Program-made: the position numbers and the translations under genes
Shown here: piece after piece, positions 28,557 through 36,529 of the stretch
Layout: each line of letters starts with the position of its first letter
Position numbering within the stretch: position 1 is the first letter of the stretch
The notes under the pieces: model-generated
Databases searched by the model: none
The model's input: only the letters and a program-made list of their open reading frames with translations
Told to the model about the DNA's origin: nothing
From: Parvibaculaceae bacterium Mf 1.05b.01
Lineage (GTDB): Bacteria > Pseudomonadota > Alphaproteobacteria > Parvibaculales > Parvibaculaceae
Direction of reading: 5' to 3'
Length of the DNA: 48,839 bases
NCBI GenBank assembly: GCA_000509225.1
Contig: BAOK01000001.1
Span: forward strand, 2,788,169 to 2,837,007

Positions 28557-29750
28557 TTATTTCGCTCGCTTCGGTTCACGAGGCATACCAAGCCCACGTT
28601 CCGAAATGATATTTTTCTGAATCTGTGCGGTACCGCCGCCGATGATGAGCCCGAGCTGGAACATGTAACCCCATTGCCACGAACCATGGCTGCGGACGTA
28701 AGGACTATCATCGTAAAGCACGCCGAGCTCACCCATGACGTCGATCGCCAGCGCCGAAATTGCGTGGGTAACTTCGCAAGACTGAAGTTTCACGACCAAG
28801 CGCGCAAGGCCGGGATTCTCTGCCTTAGCGGCGCTGGTCAGCAACCGCAATCCGTTGAATTTCATCGCCGCCAACTCCGCTTGAAGCTTGAGCAGGCGAT
28901 CCCTGAACATCGGGTTGTCTATGGCGCGTTGCCCGTCCAACGTCTCTTCATGCATGAGATCGACCAATGCCTGGAACCTGGATTCCATTGCGGCAGGATC
29001 GCCCAGCATCCCGCGCTCGTGTTTCAGCGTTGCATTGGCGACGAGCCAACCCTTACCCCGCTCACTCACGATTTGGGTAGTGGGCACGCGCACATCCGTA
29101 AAGAAGGTTTCGTTGAACTCGGCATGACCTGTCATGGTCTTTAACGGGCGCACCTCAATCCCCGGGGTCTCCATTGAGAAAATAAGATAGCTGATACCCT
29201 CGTGCTTGGGTTTGTCCGGCTCGGTCCGCACCAAACAAAAGATCATGTCCGCTTCATGGGCGGTGCTGGTCCAAATCTTCTGCCCATTGATAACGAAGTC
29301 ATCACCATCAACGACACCTTTGGTCTGAAGGCTTGCAAGGTCAGATCCTGAGCCCGGCTCGGAATAACCCTGGCACCAAACCACATCCCCTCGGAGAGTG
29401 GGCTCAACCCATTTTTTCTTTTGCTCCTCCGTCCCCAGCTCCAGAAGGGTCGGCACCAACATTGAGATGCCCTGGTTCTGAATTCCCGCAGGCACCCGTG
29501 CGGCCGAAAATTCCTCGGCGATAATGCGTGACTGAAGGATGTCAGGTTCGGCGCCGTAGCCGCCATACTCCTTCGGGATCGTGCGAGCTGCGTAGCCGTG
29601 CCTGATTAGAAGTTGTTGCCACGCGCATGCTTCTGGAGACGGTCGTCCTGCCGCTCCCAGACCCTTGGGGACCTTGTCCTTATTCGAGGCAAGAAAGTCT
29701 TTTACTTCCTGCCGGAAGGTTTCGTATGCGGGGCCGTATGCCAGATCCAT
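28557..29750 (-). CDS. Acyl-CoA dehydrogenase (large, third copy)
   Basis: 397 residues with YSEPGSGSDLASLQTKG, NGQKIWTSTAHEADMIFCL and C-terminal IGGGTAQIQKNIISERGLG. I chose ATG 29750, with GGAG eight bases upstream; an upstream start at 29786 is possible but has no such site. It heads the long minus operon that includes two other ACADs, the second aldolase pair, the acyl-CoA synthetase and the SDR. A TATAAT sequence (29897-29902) lies in the divergent region to the crotonase pseudogene. Two similar large ACADs and one short ACAD suggest at least one heteromeric complex. Confidence 0.92.
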   Translation of the reverse strand: MDLAYGPAYETFRQEVKDFLASNKDKVPKGLGAAGRPSPEACAWQQLLIRHGYAARTIPKEYGGYGAEPDILQSRIIAEEFSAARVPAGIQNQGISMLVPTLLELGTEEQKKKWVEPTLRGDVVWCQGYSEPGSGSDLASLQTKGVVDGDDFVINGQKIWTSTAHEADMIFCLVRTEPDKPKHEGISYLIFSMETPGIEVRPLKTMTGHAEFNETFFTDVRVPTTQIVSERGKGWLVANATLKHERGMLGDPAAMESRFQALVDLMHEETLDGQRAIDNPMFRDRLLKLQAELAAMKFNGLRLLTSAAKAENPGLARLVVKLQSCEVTHAISALAIDVMGELGVLYDDSPYVRSHGSWQWGYMFQLGLIIGGGTAQIQKNIISERGLGMPREPKRAK

Positions 29751-29913
29751 TTTCAAGCTCCGATGCCTTGTCAATTCTATGATCATAAATTATGTGCGAT
29801 CCTGGCAAGAAGCAAGCCCGAAGACTGACTTGGCCTTTCGCATCACATCAGCGGCTCCGCCACGGAACAACATGGTAGAAACCACCCTATATTGATTATA
29901 ATGTTTCCAAAGA

Positions 29914-30477
29914 TTGCACCTCAATCGGGCACACAAGGAATATGAAATCATAGACAATTTCGTTCTTCGCGAGGATAAGGACCGCGTTTGCTCGCTGACG
30001 CTCAATCGGCCCGAGGCCTTGAACGCCCTGAACATGCCCCTCTTCGTGGAGTTGCGCGGACATGTTGAAGCGCTTAGCGCACACGTCCATCATGTTGCCT
30101 GCATCATCTTGAAAGGCGCCGGTAAATCCTTTTCAGTCGGCCCTACGACCTCAAAGACATTCAGAAGGGCGAGCGGCCGCCGGAGCCCCATTTCCAGGCC
30201 TGGGCCATCCAGGCGTTGGCCGATCTGCCCCAGGCCGTCATCGCCAGTGTCAGTGGGCATTGTTATACCGGCGGGCTTGAGCTGCCCCAGGGAAGCGACA
30301 CTCAATCTTGCCGAACGGATCGCTGCAAATTCGACATACAGCAATCAGGTCAGCAAAGCTTTGTTGAGTGTGACTGACGAGCTGTCTATCCAAGCGGGGT
30401 GAGCCTACGAACTCGCCCACAGTCCGGGAGCTTGTACTGATGCACAAGAGCGGGTTGCTTCATTCGGCAAAAAATAG
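29914..30477 (+). pseudogene. Crotonase (enoyl-CoA hydratase) pseudogene
   Basis: The first part reads SLTLNRPEALNALNMPLFVE and GAGKSFSVG, a normal crotonase N-terminus. Two extra bases near 30142 shift the frame; translation then continues YDLKDIQKGERPPEP and ASVSGHCYTGGLEL in another frame. The sequence then jumps to NLAERIAANSTYSNQVSKAL in the first frame, so about 60-90 residues with the second Glu region are missing. A TGA at about 30399-30401 interrupts the end, after which the frame continues AYELAHSPG to a natural stop at 30475-30477. Three independent lesions make this a dead gene. A terminator follows it immediately, so the gene once ended there. Confidence 0.85.
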
Positions 30478-30491
30478 TCTGCGGCAACAGC

Positions 30492-30520
30492 AAGGGGCAC
30501 CCTCTATCTGAGTGCCCCTT
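30492..30520 (+). terminator. Rho-independent-type hairpin after the crotonase pseudogene
   Basis: AAGGGGCAC (30492-30500) pairs perfectly with GTGCCCCTT (30512-30520) around an 11-base loop, and TATTCT follows. It lies 15 bases after the old stop codon of the pseudogene. The T-run is short, so strength is uncertain. Confidence 0.65.
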
Positions 30521-30934
30521 TATTCTCCGCCAGAGTTGGGGGATACCGACCGACAGGAGAATTCCATTCTGCAGCGATGGCTTTTTGAGGGGTTTGTAGT
30601 CTCCATGGCGCGCGATCAACTGCGCCCGAAATAGTTGACACATACACCAACGAAGACATCCCCGACATCGTGTTTTGACACCAGAAACCCTCTTTTTATT
30701 CACTTTGACGTTGCCATATTCTATTTAGTATAATGAATTGTTCTAAGGCGGCAACAGAAATGACGATAGCATCAGGTTTAAGAATATTTGCTGACAACCA
30801 ATATGATTTCCATGCTAGGTATATTGCTGATAATGAATTATCATGATGACCATTGGCCGACCTGCTGCTCATCATCAGGCAAATGATGTCGATGTCTGTT
30901 TTAGCATCCATAAAACCCCTAAAGAGGCACCATT
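30521..30934. other. Long leader of the CYP153 gene with an inverted repeat
   Basis: I see no gene in these 414 bases. The part from about 30690 is strongly AT-rich and should hold the promoter of the P450 gene. TGATAATGAATTATCA (30828-30843) is an inverted repeat with 7-base arms and a 2-base spacer, 92 bases before the start codon. It is a candidate operator. AAAGAGG (about 30919-30925) is the ribosome binding site. Confidence 0.5.
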
Positions 30935-32200
30935 ATGAGTGAAGCCATTCTCACCACAAACGGCGGACCGATTGTGGACGCTTATGCGATACCGCTGGAT
31001 GAAATAGACCTGAGCGATCCGGAGCTCTTCAGGACCAATTCGATATGGCCATATTTTGAGCGGCTGCGTAACGAAGACCCGGTTCATTACTGCAAAGGGG
31101 GTGACTACGGCCCGTTTTGGTCAGTGACCAAATACAACGACATTATGCATGTTGACACCAATCATGCCATCTACTCGTCCGAGGCCACTTTGGGTGGCGT
31201 AGCCCTGCGAGATCAAACGGAAGGGTTCTTCCTGCCTATGTTCATCATGATGGATCCTCCCAAGCATGATGCGCAACGCAAAGTCGTGAGCCCAATCGTT
31301 GCGCCGGGGAATTTAGCAATACTTGAAGGAACAATTCGCGAGCGCGCCGGAAAAATACTGGATTCACTGCCTGTCAATGAAACTTTCGATTGGGTCGATC
31401 GCGTATCTATCGAGTTGACCACGCAAATGCTTGCCACGCTATTTGACTTTCCTTGGGATGAGAGACGAAAACTGACTCGCTGGTCGGACGTTGCCTCAGC
31501 GGGGACATCTTACGGTGATGAAGAAGCTGAAAAGGCGCGCAGAGCCGAACTCTTGGAGTGCGCGGCCTATTTTACGGAGTTGTGGAACCAGCGCGTGAAC
31601 GCGACCGAACCGGGTAACGACCTCATCACTATGCTCGCCCAGGGAGAGGCGACCAAGAATATGGAACCGATGGAATATCTCGGGAATATCCTGCTGCTCA
31701 TCGTCGGCGGCAATGACACAACCCGCAATTCGATCACTGGTGGGTTGCTTGCATTGAATGAAAACCCGGATCAATACAAAAAGCTAAGGGACAATCCGAC
31801 ACTTGTTGAAAGTATGGTCCCGGAAATCATCCGTTGGCAGACGCCATTGTCGCATATGCGCCGTACCGCTCTTGAAGATACAGAGCTCGGCGGCAAACAG
31901 ATCAAAAAGGGCGACAAGGTGGTGATGTGGTATGTCTCGGGTAACCGCGATGAAGAGGTGATTGAAAATGCCAGCAGCTTTATCATTGATCGTGACCGCC
32001 CCCGGCAGCACCTATCTTTCGGCTTCGGCATCCATCGTTGTGTCGGCAACAGACTGGCAGAAATGCAACTCCGCGTTGTCTGGGAAGAAATCCTGAAGCG
32101 TTGGCCTGCCACACCTATCGAAGTTGTCGGTGAACCTGAACGAATTTCTTCTAATCTGATAAAGGGCTATGCGAGCTTGCCGGTACGAATTCCTGGTTAA
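30935..32200 (+). CDS. Cytochrome P450 of the CYP153 (alkane/terpene hydroxylase) family
   Basis: 421 residues. The I-helix reads GGNDTTRNSITGG. The ExxR helix is in VPEIIRWQTPLSHMRRTA. The heme loop is FGFGIHRCVGNRLAEMQLR with the thiolate Cys. These stretches, and WYVSGNRDEEVI, match the CYP153 pattern closely. CYP153 enzymes are soluble terminal hydroxylases of medium-chain alkanes, cyclic alkanes and some terpenes, using a ferredoxin and ferredoxin reductase. Neither partner gene is in this window, so shared host partners must be used. It stands alone on the plus strand with its own promoter region and would make the entry hydroxylation of the pathway (inference). Confidence 0.92.
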   Translation: MSEAILTTNGGPIVDAYAIPLDEIDLSDPELFRTNSIWPYFERLRNEDPVHYCKGGDYGPFWSVTKYNDIMHVDTNHAIYSSEATLGGVALRDQTEGFFLPMFIMMDPPKHDAQRKVVSPIVAPGNLAILEGTIRERAGKILDSLPVNETFDWVDRVSIELTTQMLATLFDFPWDERRKLTRWSDVASAGTSYGDEEAEKARRAELLECAAYFTELWNQRVNATEPGNDLITMLAQGEATKNMEPMEYLGNILLLIVGGNDTTRNSITGGLLALNENPDQYKKLRDNPTLVESMVPEIIRWQTPLSHMRRTALEDTELGGKQIKKGDKVVMWYVSGNRDEEVIENASSFIIDRDRPRQHLSFGFGIHRCVGNRLAEMQLRVVWEEILKRWPATPIEVVGEPERISSNLIKGYASLPVRIPG

Positions 32201-32426
32201 TCACCCGACACCCTCAGATACTAGGTCTGTATACTACCAATCCACAATTACGACAGCGAAACCCCCGGCTATCCCAATGCCTCCAGAGTAAATATAAAAG
32301 CGGCCCTAAAGAGGATGGGGTTCGTTGCGCCAGGAAGAGCGGAGATTGTCGCAAAGACACGGCCCCGGGCTTCTTGGTGTCCGTCGTCAGATAGTTTGAT
32401 ACAATTTGTTGCCTGACTTATTGGAG
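32201..32426. other. Intergenic stretch with possible protein debris
   Basis: Between the P450 gene and the IS element I see no gene. The minus strand carries short protein-like pieces in two frames (ARGRVFATISALPGATNPIL, then GGIGIAGGFAVVIVD). They recall thiolase segments with a deletion between them. The match is too weak to name with confidence. Confidence 0.25.
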
Positions 32427-32448
32427 TGTCTGGCTAATCTGGCTGTAT

Positions 32449-33429
32449 TTAAGCAGCGTGTTGTGCGTGCTGTAAGCGCCTTAGTTTCATAGTCCTCCTT
32501 TTTGTCCTTTCGCGTTCAAGCAGGATGGTGTGTCCACGACCTGTGTAAACATCTGCAGGTGTGAGGTTGTTCAGGCTCTCGTGATAGCGTTGATGGTTAT
32601 AGTACCCGACGAAGGCGGCGATGTGCGCTTCAAGATCGCCGGGCAAGAAGTAGTTCTCTAGCAAGATGCGGTTCTTCATGGTCTGATGCCAGCGCTCAAT
32701 CTTGCCCTGGGTTTGCGGATGATAGGGTGCGCCGCGCGTGTGGGTCATGCCCTTGTCATCCAGATACTCGGCCAGCTCCCCAGAGATATAGCAGGGACCG
32801 TTGTCCGACAGCAGGCGTGGACGGTGAATGACATGAGCCTGATCTAGCCCGGTTTCCTCCAAAGCTTGGGTCAACGTGTTCTGCACGTCAGAGGCAGCCA
32901 TACCTGTGCAGAGCTTCCAGGTTATGATGTATCGGCTGTAATCATCCAGGACCGTGCTGAGGTAAAACCAACCCCATCCAATGACCTTGAGATAAGTGAA
33001 GTCAGTCTGCCAAAGTTGGTTGGGTGCCGTCGTTTTGTCACGGAACTCATCAGCAGCCTTCATCACAATGAAGGCGGGGCTGGTGATTAGGTCGTGGGAC
33101 CGCAGAAGCCTGTATACGCTGGCCTCTGATACGAAGTAACTGCGCTCGTCGGTGAACGTGACCGCCAACTCTCTCGGGCTCAGCTCCGGCCGTGCCAATG
33201 CCATCTCCAACATGGATTTGCGCACCTTGTCCGGGATACGGTTCCAGACGCGCCCCGGATGTGACTTGCGATCTTCAAGACCAGCCTCTCCGCGCTGCAA
33301 AAACCGATCGTACCACCGATAGAAAGTTGGACGTGAGACGCCCAACTTCTCCAATGTGCGTTTGACAGGCAAATGGGACCCTTCGACGAGGCGTATGATC
33401 TCCAGCTTCTCAGATGCGGCATATCTCAT
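32449..33429 (-). CDS. IS3-family transposase OrfB (DDE integrase)
   Basis: 326 residues. An N-terminal HTH reads RTLEKLGVSRPTFYRWYDRF. The rve catalytic core has the DDE triad: LWQTDFTYL (first Asp), RLLSDNGPCYISG (second Asp) and HPQTQGKIERWHQT (Glu). The start ATG overlaps the original orfA stop (ATGA). In IS3 elements OrfB is normally made as an OrfAB fusion by frameshifting, or is read separately. The frame itself is intact, but the upstream orfA has a stop, so mobility is doubtful. Confidence 0.93.
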   Translation of the reverse strand: MRYAASEKLEIIRLVEGSHLPVKRTLEKLGVSRPTFYRWYDRFLQRGEAGLEDRKSHPGRVWNRIPDKVRKSMLEMALARPELSPRELAVTFTDERSYFVSEASVYRLLRSHDLITSPAFIVMKAADEFRDKTTAPNQLWQTDFTYLKVIGWGWFYLSTVLDDYSRYIITWKLCTGMAASDVQNTLTQALEETGLDQAHVIHRPRLLSDNGPCYISGELAEYLDDKGMTHTRGAPYHPQTQGKIERWHQTMKNRILLENYFLPGDLEAHIAAFVGYYNHQRYHESLNNLTPADVYTGRGHTILLERERTKRRTMKLRRLQHAQHAA

Positions 33430-33812
33430 TCGTGGTCGCCCCCATCCCCGAGCATGCTTTTTTTGAGAAGACGGAGTTCCAGCGTTTGCTCAGCCACAAC
33501 TTACTTCAGATCCTTTGCCTCACGCTTCAGGCTGGTAACTTCGCTCGACGACGCCTGACGTGTCGTATCGCCTGCCAATCGCTTCTTCCCGGCTTCCATA
33601 AAGTCCTTGGACCAATTGTAATACAGGCTCTCAGCGATCCCCTCGCGGCGGCACAGCTCGGAGATCGAACTCTCTCCACGCAGGCCATCCAGAACAATCC
33701 GGATCTTCTCTTCAGCCGAAAATTGGCGCCGTGTCTTACGCTTAATCTCTTTGACGTGTTTGTCAGCCGATCCGTTCGGCCCTGTTCTCGTTCTCATCTC
33801 GTATCCTTTCAA
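33426..33812 (-). pseudogene. IS3-family OrfA with an internal TAA
   Basis: The product has the IS3 OrfA helix-turn-helix: RRQFSAEEKIRIVLDGLRGE and then ISELCRREGIAESLYYNWSK. After KREAKDLK a TAA occurs (33501-33503). The same frame then continues VVAEQTLELRLLKKSMLGDG, the normal leucine-zipper end, to a TGA at 33426-33428 overlapping the orfB start. In related elements this position is a Glu codon, so GAA to TAA is the likely change. The stop would leave a 103-residue protein with the DNA-binding part only. Confidence 0.85.
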
Positions 33813-33862
33813 GGATTACGATGAGCCAAAAACCCTCGCTTAGCAAAACAACCCAAGCTGTC

Positions 33863-34681
33863 TCAAAGGCCGTGACGGGTTACAAGCGCGATAAGTCGGA
33901 TCGCGTTGATAGCGGTTGGATTAACCCCTCTCTGCATGGACAGCTCAAGAGCATCACCCAGGCGACCATACTCGTCTGGGTTTAGAAAGCGCTCACGACG
34001 ACGATCCGCTGGCTTTTCCACCCCATGACACGGGTTGTTATCAACCCATCCGCGACGCACACCAAAGTTGAACACAGCAGACAGCAAGGTAACGGCCTTT
34101 ATCGCCGTCCCTTGACCACCCGTCACGCGTGCCCGCCCTCTGGGGCCAGTTTTAACATCTTGTGCCGTTGCACCATCGCGAACTGAATACATAAAGCTCT
34201 CAATGTTTCTTCTCGAAAGGCCTTGGATGGGTTTGCTACCAAGCAATGGTTTGATATGTCGCTCGATACGACCTTTATCGATCCGTAGTGTGTTTGGTTT
34301 TTTTGCTTTGCCGCGATGAAGGACGCGGCCAGCGAGTGCTTCTTTGAGATATGCGTCGCAAAGATCAGCAATCGTACGTGCTCTCCGTTCGGTTTGGCGG
34401 GCTTGCGCGGGATATTCTCCATGAGCAACCTTGGCCTTTTCACTCAACGCCATTCGTCGGGCTGTTTCAGGAGTCAATGAACCATAGGACCAAGGCGTCA
34501 TCTTACGCTGCTGTCCTTGAGCATTGCGGTGCTTGAGAATGAACGATTTGGTACCAGTCTCACGAACACGGACGCCGAACCTTGCGAGCGCTCGATCCCA
34601 AACTGTGAAGTCCCTACCTGGCTTGGGCTTGAGTGCATCGACAACTCGCTTGGTGAGTTTTTCCGTTGCTCGTGCCGGCAT
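33863..34681 (-). pseudogene. Tyrosine-recombinase integrase, truncated by the IS element
   Basis: About 270 residues remain. The N-terminal DUF4102 domain (FTVWDRALARFGVRVRETGT and on) and the SAM-like core-binding domain (NTLRIDKGRIERHIKPLLGS) are complete. The catalytic domain begins (AIRLIAL) and then runs into foreign sequence and a stop. The Arg-His-x-x-Arg-Tyr part is missing and I do not find it on the other side of the IS. I prefer MPARATEKL at 34681 as the start. The gene lies about 185 bases from a tRNA-Arg fragment, the usual arrangement for island integrases. The island is therefore no longer able to excise with its own enzyme. Confidence 0.88.
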
Positions 34682-34865
34682 CAGTTTCACTCATCCCTTT
34701 CTAAGGCAGCGGTCGCTCTGGGTACCATATGGGTACCAACTGAACGGAAACCAGAGAAATATAGAGGCAACTCAGGAAAGGAGAAATACCCCTTTACGTA
34801 TTGTTTTATATACCAAAAACGAAACATGAGGCAATTCCAGGAAACAGTGAAAAACACCTCACATG

Positions 34866-34914
34866 TGCCCTCCGAAGGCAGAGGTCGCACGTTCGAATCG
34901 TGCCGGGTGCACCA
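34866..34914 (+). other. 3' part of tRNA-Arg(CCG): island attachment site
   Basis: The sequence matches the 3' half of an alphaproteobacterial tRNA-Arg. It starts within the anticodon stem (TGCC), has the loop CTCCGAA with anticodon CCG, the stem GGCAG, variable loop AGGTC, T-arm GCACG-TTCGAAT-CGTGC, acceptor CGGGTGC, discriminator A and CCA. The D-arm and 5' acceptor strand are absent: the bases upstream do not fold. Such partial copies arise when an island integrates into a tRNA gene. The truncated integrase is 185 bases away on the left, so the island lies to the left. Confidence 0.85.
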
Positions 34915-35159
34915 TACATCTCCCCTGTATGTCCTCCATGCTTTCTCAGGCACCAAACACCTAAGACGATTGTGTGCGCATTTCTGCCCCATCTCCTGGG
35001 GCGGAAGGCACCGATGAGCGTTCATCCTAATTTTGATTCAGACGTTTTTCCTTCGCAATTCTGGTTTAGAGTGCAGCGCGACAGCCATAGCGGAATAGGT
35101 CCGCAGTGGGGCAAGCAGTCCGGCCGGGCGCGCATGATATCAATATCGAGGGAATGCTG
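34915..35159. other. Non-coding leader before the UDP-glucose dehydrogenase gene
   Basis: I see no gene in these 245 bases. CCCCATCTCCTGGGG (34989-35003) is a short hairpin with no T-run. The region probably carries the promoter of the downstream gene. The stretch from 34682 to 34865, left of the tRNA fragment, is also free of recognisable genes. Confidence 0.5.
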
Positions 35160-36479
35160 ATGAAGATCGCCATGATTGGCACGGGCTATGTGGGACTGGT
35201 TTCCGGTGCTTGTTTCGCTGACCTTGGACATACTGTTGTCTGTATCGACAATGATGAGGACAAGCTGGCGCGGCTCCACCAAGGTGAGATTCCGATTTAT
35301 GAGCCAGGGCTTGAAGAGCTCGTCAAAAAGAATGTCGCGGCAGGGCGTCTGAGCTTTACCTCCTGGGCCAATGACGACATAGGCAATCAGGACGCGATAT
35401 TCATCGCAGTTGGCACACCTCCGAGTGAAACGGATGGCAGTGCTGATCTAAGTGCCGTCTATGCGGTCGCAGCAGAGCTTGCGCCAAAACTTGTCGGCTA
35501 CACAATCGTCGTCAACAAATCAACGGTACCGGTCGGCACCGGCAGTGAGGTTGAATCGATTATCAGAAAGACCAATCCGGACGCCGACTTTGATGTGGCC
35601 TCAAACCCAGAATTTCTCCGCGAGGGCTCCGCGATTGACGATTTTATGAAACCTGACCGGGTCGTTGTCGGTACAGACTCAGAGCGCGCCCGCGAAGTGA
35701 TGCGATCGATCTATCGCCCTCTCATTCTCAATGAAACCCCTGTTCTCATTACCGGTCGTACGACTGCTGAGATCATCAAATACGCGAACAATGCTTTCTT
35801 GGCCACGAAGGTCACATTTATCAATGAGATCTCCGACATTTGCGAAGCGGTGGGCGCGGATGTGCAAGACGTTTCGAAGGGTATTGGTCTCGACTCTCGG
35901 ATTGGACAAAAATTCCTGCAAGCGGGTGCCGGGTTTGGCGGATCTTGTTTTCCCAAAGATGCCCTTTCGCTCACTGATACCGCCCGGAAAGTTGGGCGAC
36001 CGACGCAGATTGTTGAATCTGTGATTGAAGCCAATAGTGAACGCAAACGTCGGATGGCGGATAAAGTGATTGCCGCCTGCGGCGGCGATATCAAGGGAAA
36101 AACACTTGCGGTTCTGGGCGTTACGTTCAAACCGAATACGGATGACATGCGCGACGCACCAAGTCTGGACATCATCCCATTGCTGCAAAAGGCTGGCGCT
36201 ACAATCCGAGCATTTGACCCTGAAGGCATGCAACAAGCTAAGCCCATGCTTCCCGGTGTTGAGTGGGGAACAGATAGTTACGAAGTCATGGAGGGTGCAG
36301 CGGCGCTTCTCATTTTGACGGAGTGGAACGCTTTCCGGATGCTCGATATTAACCGGGTCAAATCTCTTCTCACTCAGCCTCTCATTGTCGACCTTCGCAA
36401 TATTTATACGTTGGCTGAGATGGAGCTTGCAGGCGTCACATATCACTCAGTTGGTCGACCACCTGTTGGCACCAGCTGA
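35160..36479 (+). CDS. ugd: UDP-glucose 6-dehydrogenase
   Basis: 439 residues, the usual length. The N-terminal NAD motif is MIGTGYVGLVSGACFADLG. Active-site blocks are KSTVPVGTG, SNPEFLREGSAIDDFMKPDR, the Lys/Asn segment EIIKYANNAFLATKVTFINE, and the catalytic Cys in GAGFGGSCFPKD. The C-terminal part has LGVTFKPNTDDMRDAPS. It oxidises UDP-glucose to UDP-glucuronate for polysaccharide synthesis. I chose ATG 35160, which has GAGGGA six bases upstream; ATG 35154 is also in frame. It stands alone next to the island edge and looks like core chromosome. Confidence 0.95.
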   Translation: MKIAMIGTGYVGLVSGACFADLGHTVVCIDNDEDKLARLHQGEIPIYEPGLEELVKKNVAAGRLSFTSWANDDIGNQDAIFIAVGTPPSETDGSADLSAVYAVAAELAPKLVGYTIVVNKSTVPVGTGSEVESIIRKTNPDADFDVASNPEFLREGSAIDDFMKPDRVVVGTDSERAREVMRSIYRPLILNETPVLITGRTTAEIIKYANNAFLATKVTFINEISDICEAVGADVQDVSKGIGLDSRIGQKFLQAGAGFGGSCFPKDALSLTDTARKVGRPTQIVESVIEANSERKRRMADKVIAACGGDIKGKTLAVLGVTFKPNTDDMRDAPSLDIIPLLQKAGATIRAFDPEGMQQAKPMLPGVEWGTDSYEVMEGAAALLILTEWNAFRMLDINRVKSLLTQPLIVDLRNIYTLAEMELAGVTYHSVGRPPVGTS

Positions 36480-36529
36480 TTGATGACCTGCAGGGCAGGC
36501 CATCGTTCGTTTCCAGCACTCAGGTCTGA

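Larger units (their letters stand above)
32427..33865 (-). mobile_element. IS3-family insertion sequence
   Basis: Two overlapping transposase frames (orfA 33812-33426 and orfB 33429-32449) are enclosed by probable ends. The left end starts TGTCTGGC at 32427; the right end finishes GTCTCA at 33865, in keeping with the TG...CA ends of the family. Internal ends share an imperfect inverted repeat (CTGGCTGTATTTAAGC against TTGGGTTGTTTTGCTAAGC). I see no clear target-site duplication (GAG on the left, AAG on the right). It cuts off the integrase gene at 33863. The end positions are estimates, within a few bases. Confidence 0.75.

Noticed and set aside
30696-30911. A small minus-strand gene upstream of CYP153
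   Set aside because: It has no ribosome binding site, no family resemblance and lies in AT-rich promoter-like DNA.
32449-33812. Two unrelated small genes on the minus strand
   Set aside because: Overlapping frames, HTH and DDE motifs and ATGA overlap show an IS3 orfA/orfB pair.
34840-34914. A complete tRNA-Arg gene
   Set aside because: The 5' acceptor strand and D-arm are missing: bases before 34866 do not pair with the acceptor end.
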